DNA of 8,987 nucleotides, taken from assembly GCA_022448765.1 (NCBI GenBank), contig JAKUTI010000097.1, positions 1 to 8,987 of the forward strand. The letters are read 5' to 3'. Every line of letters begins with the position of its first letter. The stretch's first letter is position 1. The stretch is from Pseudomonadales bacterium. Its GTDB lineage: Bacteria > Pseudomonadota > Gammaproteobacteria > Pseudomonadales > Azotimanducaceae. Positions 4,876 to 8,987 of the stretch are shown piece by piece. The position numbers were made by a program, and so were the translations under genes. The notes under the pieces are model-generated. The model worked only from the letters and a program-made list of their open reading frames with translations. It ran no database searches and had not been told where the DNA came from.

Positions 4876-6041
4876 AATCCCTTTTAGCGCTCGGGCCGCT
4901 GTGCTTGCTCATAGGTTGTGCCGAAGACGTTAGTAATTCGGAAAGTATTCGACGCTGGTTTGTCGAAGCGTCCGATGGTGGCACATTGATAATCCCGGCG
5001 GGACATTACGAGTTTGACCGCTCACTCGTATTACGTGCGAACAACATCGCGATCGTTGGTGCAGGACAGGGGCGCACGGTGCTTTCTTTTCGAAAGCAGC
5101 AGCAAGGCGCAGAGGGCGTCCTTCTCACGGGAAATGGCATTCGAATTGAAGGGTTGGCGGTGGAGGATACTGTTGGCGACGCGATCAAGATTAATCAAAG
5201 CCGCGACGTTGTGATTCGAGACGTGAGAACAGAATGGACCCGTGGACCGCATACCGACAATGGTGCATACGGCATCTATCCGGTCCAGTGCGAGAACGTG
5301 TTGATCGAAGCGTCTGCAGCGATCGGAGCCAGCGACGCCGGCATTTATGTTGGCCAATCAAAGCGCATCATCGTTAGGAACAGTGTGGCTCGGCACAACG
5401 TCGCTGGAATCGAAATCGAAAATTCGACTGATGCGGATGTGTACGGCAACCACGCTACCGAGAATACGGGCGGCATTTTGGTGTTTGATTTGCCCAATCT
5501 ACCTATCCAAGGTGGACGCCGAACCAGGGTGTTTGATAACAAGGTTCATCGGAACAATACGCCGAACTTCGCGCCGCCAGGAAATACTGTGGCCGGCGTG
5601 CCGGCTGGTACGGGAATCATGATCAGTGCCAATGACGATATCGAAGTGTTTGGCAATAGTGTGAAAGATAACGATACGGCCAACATGTTAGTTGTTAGCT
5701 ACTTGATAACCGGGAATCCACTAACCGACGTGAATTACGATCCCTATCCTGAGCGGATTTACATCCACGACAACGTGTTTTCGGGAGGCGGCGGTACGCC
5801 CGATTCGGATCCTTTGAAACGCCTCGTTGATCAAACCGAAAAGCCGGTGCCCGATATTGTTTGGGACGGTTATTCGCGTGGGGAAGAGGATTCCCAAATT
5901 TGTATTGATCGCAATCACGGAGCCGATTTCGTAAATCTTGGGGCGCCAGTGGGGTTTATTCCGTCTTTTGCCCTGGAACCGCATCGGTGCAAGCTTGATT
6001 CACTCGGGTCCGTTGATCTTTCTGCTTTAAGCACCATCTAG
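4872..6041 (+). CDS. Parallel beta-helix repeat lipoprotein
   Basis: Starting at ATG 4872 gives a 389-residue protein with a classic lipoprotein signal: MKSLLALGPLCLLIGC, lipobox LIGC, lipidated Cys16. Residue +2 is Ala, not Asp, so by the Lol rule it should go to the outer membrane. The upstream in-frame ATG (4803) would put 23 charged residues before the signal and is rejected. Residues 35-300 are short strand-turn repeats of a right-handed beta-helix, such as GIRIEGLAVED, DVVIRDVRTEW, NVLIEASAAIG, RIIVRNSVARHN and DADVYGNHATEN. This is the fold of carbohydrate-active CASH/NosD-like proteins. The C-terminal part has Cys344 (ICIDRNHGADFVNL) and Cys373, possibly a disulfide. It resembles the family I recall as TIGR03805, usually paired with a diheme cytochrome (TIGR03806), which is absent here. 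No catalytic residues can be assigned. It is the last gene of the overlapping cluster. Confidence 0.82.
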   Translation: MKSLLALGPLCLLIGCAEDVSNSESIRRWFVEASDGGTLIIPAGHYEFDRSLVLRANNIAIVGAGQGRTVLSFRKQQQGAEGVLLTGNGIRIEGLAVEDTVGDAIKINQSRDVVIRDVRTEWTRGPHTDNGAYGIYPVQCENVLIEASAAIGASDAGIYVGQSKRIIVRNSVARHNVAGIEIENSTDADVYGNHATENTGGILVFDLPNLPIQGGRRTRVFDNKVHRNNTPNFAPPGNTVAGVPAGTGIMISANDDIEVFGNSVKDNDTANMLVVSYLITGNPLTDVNYDPYPERIYIHDNVFSGGGGTPDSDPLKRLVDQTEKPVPDIVWDGYSRGEEDSQICIDRNHGADFVNLGAPVGFIPSFALEPHRCKLDSLGSVDLSALSTI

Positions 6042-6058
6042 GGGATCATCCTGCTCGG

Positions 6059-6086
6059 CGCGTTTCTCGACTTTCGTCGAGACGCG
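6059..6086. terminator. GC-rich hairpin after the lipoprotein gene, possible terminator
   Basis: TCTCGAC (6065-6071) and GTCGAGA (6076-6082) form a perfect 7-bp stem with a TTTC loop. Past a TT bulge it is extended by CGCG/CGCG (6059-6062 with 6083-6086). It starts 17 bases after the lipoprotein stop, a typical terminator place. Only TTCACTT follows rather than a T-run, so termination may be partial or it may protect the 3' end of the transcript. It separates the two plus-strand gene groups. Confidence 0.4.
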
Positions 6087-6133
6087 TTCACTTGCAAGGG
6101 CGGGAAGGCCGAGGTAGAACGAACGACTTGATT

Positions 6134-6139
6134 GGGGAG
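6134..6139 (+). promoter_or_regulatory. Ribosome binding site that sets the acyl-CoA synthetase start
   Basis: GGGGAG lies 6 bases before ATG 6146. It favours this start over an in-frame TTG at 6092, which would add 18 low-complexity charged residues not expected in the family. Confidence 0.7.
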
Positions 6140-6145
6140 AGCGTG

Positions 6146-7765
6146 ATGGATTTGCATTTTGCATCGGTTTGGGAAGCGATCGCCGACATCGTGCCGGAGC
6201 GCACGGCGCTTATCAGCGGCGACAAAACAACCACCTGGGGTCAATACGACGACCGGGGTGCACGTATTGCGGGCTTGCTACAAGCGCACGGTCTCGGTCC
6301 GGATTCGAAGGTCGGCATCTATTTGCATAACTCCAATGAGTACATAGAAGCCCAATACGGGGTGTTTAAGATTCGCGGCTGTCCCATCAACGTTAATTAT
6401 CGGTACAAGGCGGATGAGCTCGTCTATCTGCTCGATAACGCGGACGCGGAGGCCCTGATCTTTCAGGCGTGTTACGCGATGCGAATCTGGGAGATTCGTA
6501 AACAACTTCCCAAAGTCAAACTCTTTATCCAGGTCGATGACGGCACCGAAGCGTTGCTCGACGACGCGTTAGATTACGAACAGGCGATTCGAGACCAGCA
6601 ACCGGCAGAACGCGTAGAACGTTCTCGGGACGATGTCTACATGCTTTACACGGGCGGTACAACCGGGATGCCGAAGGGTGTGATGTATTCGCATGGCATG
6701 TTTGTCACGGCCATGATGGCCGGGGTTCGACAAATGGGGCTGGACATTCCCACGAGTGTCGAAGACGTCTCGGGGATCATTGGGACGTTAAAGGAGAAGG
6801 ACGCGTTTCCGATTAGTCTTGCTGCCTGTCCGCTGATGCATGGAACGGGTATGTGGCTCGGCACCATGATTCCGCTTCTGCAGGGTGGCACGGTGGTTAC
6901 TATTCCGAAGCTTGGCCTTGATCCACACGGCCTATGGTCTGAGGTGGAGCGCAATCGGGTTCGTCAGATTGTGATCGTGGGTGATGCGTTTGCTCGACCT
7001 ATGTTAGATGCGCTTGAGCAGGCTGAAAAAGCGGGTAGGGGATATGACATCTCAAGTCTCCAACAAATTACCTCGAGCGGCGTTATGTGGAGTAAAGAAG
7101 TCAAACAGGGACTCCTCGCGCACCACGACATGACCCTTCTCGACACCATGGGATCGACGGAAGGTGGGATGGGAGCCTCGGTCGCGACAAGAGATGCGCC
7201 TGCGGAGACCGCAAAGTTCAAGCTCTCTGCCGGAGTCCGAGTATTCGCTGACGATGGTTCCGAGGTGGTTCCGGGCTCTGGCGTGACGGGACGAATCGCG
7301 ACCAGTGGTCTGGTGCCTCTGGGTTATTACAAGGATCCGGAAAAATCAGCGGCGACCTTCAAAGAGATCGATGGGGTTCGTTACAGCTTCCCCGGGGATT
7401 ACGCTAGCGTTGAAGCAGACGGCACCATTACGTTACTCGGACGGGGTAGCAATTGCATCAACACGGCCGGCGAGAAGGTTTACCCGGAAGAAGTCGAAGA
7501 AGCCATCAAACGCCACCCGGAGATTGTCGATTGTCTTGTCGTGGGGTTGAAAGACGAGCGTTTCGGACAACGTATTGTCGCTGTCGCTTCGTGTGATTCC
7601 GGCGTGGCCCTTGGGGAAGAGCAGCTCATCGACTTCGCCCGTGACCATCTGGCAGGCTACAAGCTGCCCAAACAAGTTTTGTTTGTCGATGAAGTTCGAC
7701 GGGCCGCTAACGGTAAAGCCGATTACAAATGGGCTAATCAAGCGGCCGAGAGAGCGTTCGCTTAA
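6146..7765 (+). CDS. Acyl-CoA synthetase (AMP-forming), FadD19-like group
   Basis: This 539-residue ANL-superfamily enzyme activates a carboxylic acid with ATP and joins it to CoA. Motifs in order, numbered from ATG 6146: P-loop YTGGTTGMPKG (168-178), the PLMHGTGMW segment (230-237), the adenine motif GSTEGG (336-341), GYYKDPEKSAATF, GDYASVEADGTITLLGRG (417-434) with the hinge and core loop, and the C-terminal catalytic lysine in NGKADYK (Lys524). All key residues are present and the length is normal. The PLMHGTG segment and overall style recall the FadD19/FadD17-like group that includes steroid side-chain ligases, but the acyl specificity cannot be read. No signal peptide is seen, so it is cytosolic. 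The CoA-transferase gene begins at the base after its stop codon, so the two are surely co-transcribed. Confidence 0.9.
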   Translation: MDLHFASVWEAIADIVPERTALISGDKTTTWGQYDDRGARIAGLLQAHGLGPDSKVGIYLHNSNEYIEAQYGVFKIRGCPINVNYRYKADELVYLLDNADAEALIFQACYAMRIWEIRKQLPKVKLFIQVDDGTEALLDDALDYEQAIRDQQPAERVERSRDDVYMLYTGGTTGMPKGVMYSHGMFVTAMMAGVRQMGLDIPTSVEDVSGIIGTLKEKDAFPISLAACPLMHGTGMWLGTMIPLLQGGTVVTIPKLGLDPHGLWSEVERNRVRQIVIVGDAFARPMLDALEQAEKAGRGYDISSLQQITSSGVMWSKEVKQGLLAHHDMTLLDTMGSTEGGMGASVATRDAPAETAKFKLSAGVRVFADDGSEVVPGSGVTGRIATSGLVPLGYYKDPEKSAATFKEIDGVRYSFPGDYASVEADGTITLLGRGSNCINTAGEKVYPEEVEEAIKRHPEIVDCLVVGLKDERFGQRIVAVASCDSGVALGEEQLIDFARDHLAGYKLPKQVLFVDEVRRAANGKADYKWANQAAERAFA

Positions 7766-8986
7766 GTGGGTACGACGCCGAGCTCTGATTCGGAAACACC
7801 GGGTCCCCTCGAGGGTGTGCGAGTGCTCGATCTCACGAGCATGATCTCGGGCCCCGTCGCGACGATGATGCTGGCTGATCAAGGGGCCGAAGTCATTAAG
7901 GTCGAACCGCCGGAGGGCGAGCTTGTCCGGCATATGGGTCGAAATCCCGGCGGATTAACGTCCGTGTTTCTTTCGGCGAATCGGAGTAAACGCTCCATCG
8001 CTCTTGATCTTAAGAATCCAGCGGGGGTCGATGTCCTCAAACGATTGATCTCTACGGCGGACGTGTTCGTCCAAAATTTCCGGCCCGGCGCCATCGATCG
8101 GATGGGGTTAGGCGAGTCCGTGGTTCGAGACTTGAACGCGTCCATCATCTACGTCTCGATTAGCGGTTTTGGCGAAACCGGACCATACGCTCATAAACGC
8201 GTTTATGACCCCGTTATTCAAGCACTGTCGGGCCTCGCCGACATCCAAATGGACGCTGCCAGTGGCCGACCACAAATGATCCGGACGATCATTCCAGATA
8301 AAACGACCTCGGTGACGGCCGCTCAAGCCATAACTGCTGCGTTGTTTCGTCGCGAACGGTCTGGAGAAGGACAGCATGTCAAATTAGCGATGTTGGATAC
8401 CATGGTCGCGTACTTGTGGCCAGAAGGAATGGCGAGGTATACGTTTGCGGACCGCGCGCCGGAGCCCAGCAGAGGTGAAGCATCGCCCGACCTTATCTAT
8501 CGAACGAAAGATGGTTACATCACGGCGGGTGCGATTTCTGACAAAGAGTGGCAAGGCATGTGTCGAGCGCTCGATCGGCCTCAGTGGATCAATGATGAGC
8601 GGTTTCGTACTGCCAACGCCCGCGTCGTGAACGGTAAGTTGAGGCGAGAGCTGACTGCCGAGGTTCTTTTGACCGGATCTAGTGTCGATTGGCTAGAAAG
8701 GCTAGATGACGAAGGCGTGCCGTCGGCACCCGTACTTGGACGTCATGAAGTCCTCGATCATCCTCAAATTCAAGCGAATGAACTGATTGTCGAAGAAGTT
8801 CATCCAGTTGCCGGTCCGATTCGGCAAGCGCGTCCTGCCGCGCGATTTGATCGCACGCCCGCACGGATCCGTGGCCCCGCGCCAGAGCTCGGGTCCGACA
8901 CCGTCGCGATACTAGGGGAGTTAGGTGTCAGTTCGGCAGAAATCGACGAGCTTGTTGCCAGCGGTGTCGTTGTCGTCAAGAAGTGA
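7766..8986 (+). CDS. Class III (CaiB/BaiF/Frc family) CoA-transferase
   Basis: This complete 406-residue cytosolic enzyme moves CoA between carboxylic acids. Family landmarks are PLEGVRVLDLTSMISGPVAT (14-33), GAEVIKVEPPEGELVR (40-55), NRSKRSIALDLK (72-83), VFVQNFRPGAIDRMGLG (100-116) and SGFGETGPYA (133-142). IIPDKTTS (175-182) holds Asp178, which aligns with the catalytic Asp169 of formyl-CoA transferase. The catalytic His of alpha-methylacyl-CoA racemases (AGHD motif) is replaced by Tyr147 (RVYD), which argues for transferase rather than racemase. The C-terminal region (GVPSAPVL, ARFDRTPARIRG, LGELG) is intact. The start is GTG at 7766, directly after the TAA of the synthetase gene. The only purine-rich SD (GAGAG, 7749-7753) is rather far, so translation is probably coupled. 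The substrate acids are unknown. Confidence 0.9.
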   Translation: MGTTPSSDSETPGPLEGVRVLDLTSMISGPVATMMLADQGAEVIKVEPPEGELVRHMGRNPGGLTSVFLSANRSKRSIALDLKNPAGVDVLKRLISTADVFVQNFRPGAIDRMGLGESVVRDLNASIIYVSISGFGETGPYAHKRVYDPVIQALSGLADIQMDAASGRPQMIRTIIPDKTTSVTAAQAITAALFRRERSGEGQHVKLAMLDTMVAYLWPEGMARYTFADRAPEPSRGEASPDLIYRTKDGYITAGAISDKEWQGMCRALDRPQWINDERFRTANARVVNGKLRRELTAEVLLTGSSVDWLERLDDEGVPSAPVLGRHEVLDHPQIQANELIVEEVHPVAGPIRQARPAARFDRTPARIRGPAPELGSDTVAILGELGVSSAEIDELVASGVVVVKK

Positions 8987-8987
8987 C

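Noticed and set aside
6092..6145. TTG start extending the acyl-CoA synthetase by 18 residues
   Set aside because: A rare start codon without a good RBS, and an Arg/Gly-rich extension. ATG 6146 has GGGGAG at ideal distance and begins where the family begins.
7433..7933. 166-codon open frame on the minus strand
   Set aside because: It lies opposite the conserved C-terminal domain of the acyl-CoA synthetase and the start of the CoA-transferase, and resembles no family; a shadow frame.
7766..8986. Alpha-methylacyl-CoA racemase as the identity of the CaiB-family protein
   Set aside because: The racemase AGHD motif is RVYD here, so the catalytic His is missing, while the transferase Asp (Asp178) is present.
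1..8987. CRISPR array, insertion sequence, toxin-antitoxin or phage module
   Set aside because: No spaced direct repeats, terminal inverted repeats with a transposase, or small paired toxin-like genes were found.

Overview
The window looks like a chromosomal segment of a gammaproteobacterium with moderate GC content. It carries the N-terminal end of a proteobacterial-type phosphoenolpyruvate carboxylase, a serine tRNA with a genome-encoded CCA end, and a CnoX/YbbN-type thioredoxin-TPR chaperone. I see no transposase, integrase, phage gene or CRISPR array, so this reads as ordinary chromosome rather than a mobile island. The assignment to Gammaproteobacteria is an inference from protein family resemblance, and I cannot name a genus.

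Left part (1-1104, minus strand). The start of ppc (1-165, running off the left edge) is followed by an AT-rich gap, a small NTF2/SnoaL-like protein of unknown function (331-762) and tRNA-Ser(CGA) (900-989). The tRNA and cnoX are divergent and share a 115-bp spacer with a candidate promoter for each.

Middle (1105-6041, plus strand). cnoX (1105-1965) has lost both cysteines of the thioredoxin active site. A 378-bp AT-rich intergenic region (1966-2343) follows, with two consensus DnaA boxes, three weaker ones and two inverted repeats. Then comes a tight four-gene cluster. It holds a glutamine-synthetase-family ligase of the gamma-glutamylamine type, a class I glutamine amidotransferase-like hydrolase, a DUF1232 protein and a parallel beta-helix lipoprotein. 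The last three genes are linked by ATGA stop/start overlaps. The first two genes resemble the ligase and hydrolase of a gamma-glutamylated amine pathway (as PuuA and PuuD do). The roles of the last two are unknown, so the cluster is the best candidate for an undescribed system.

Right part (6146-8986, plus strand). After a 104-bp gap with a strong hairpin come an acyl-CoA synthetase of the FadD19-like group and, directly abutting it, a class III (CaiB/Frc family) CoA-transferase. Together they form a carboxylic-acid activation pair. Their substrate cannot be read from the sequence.
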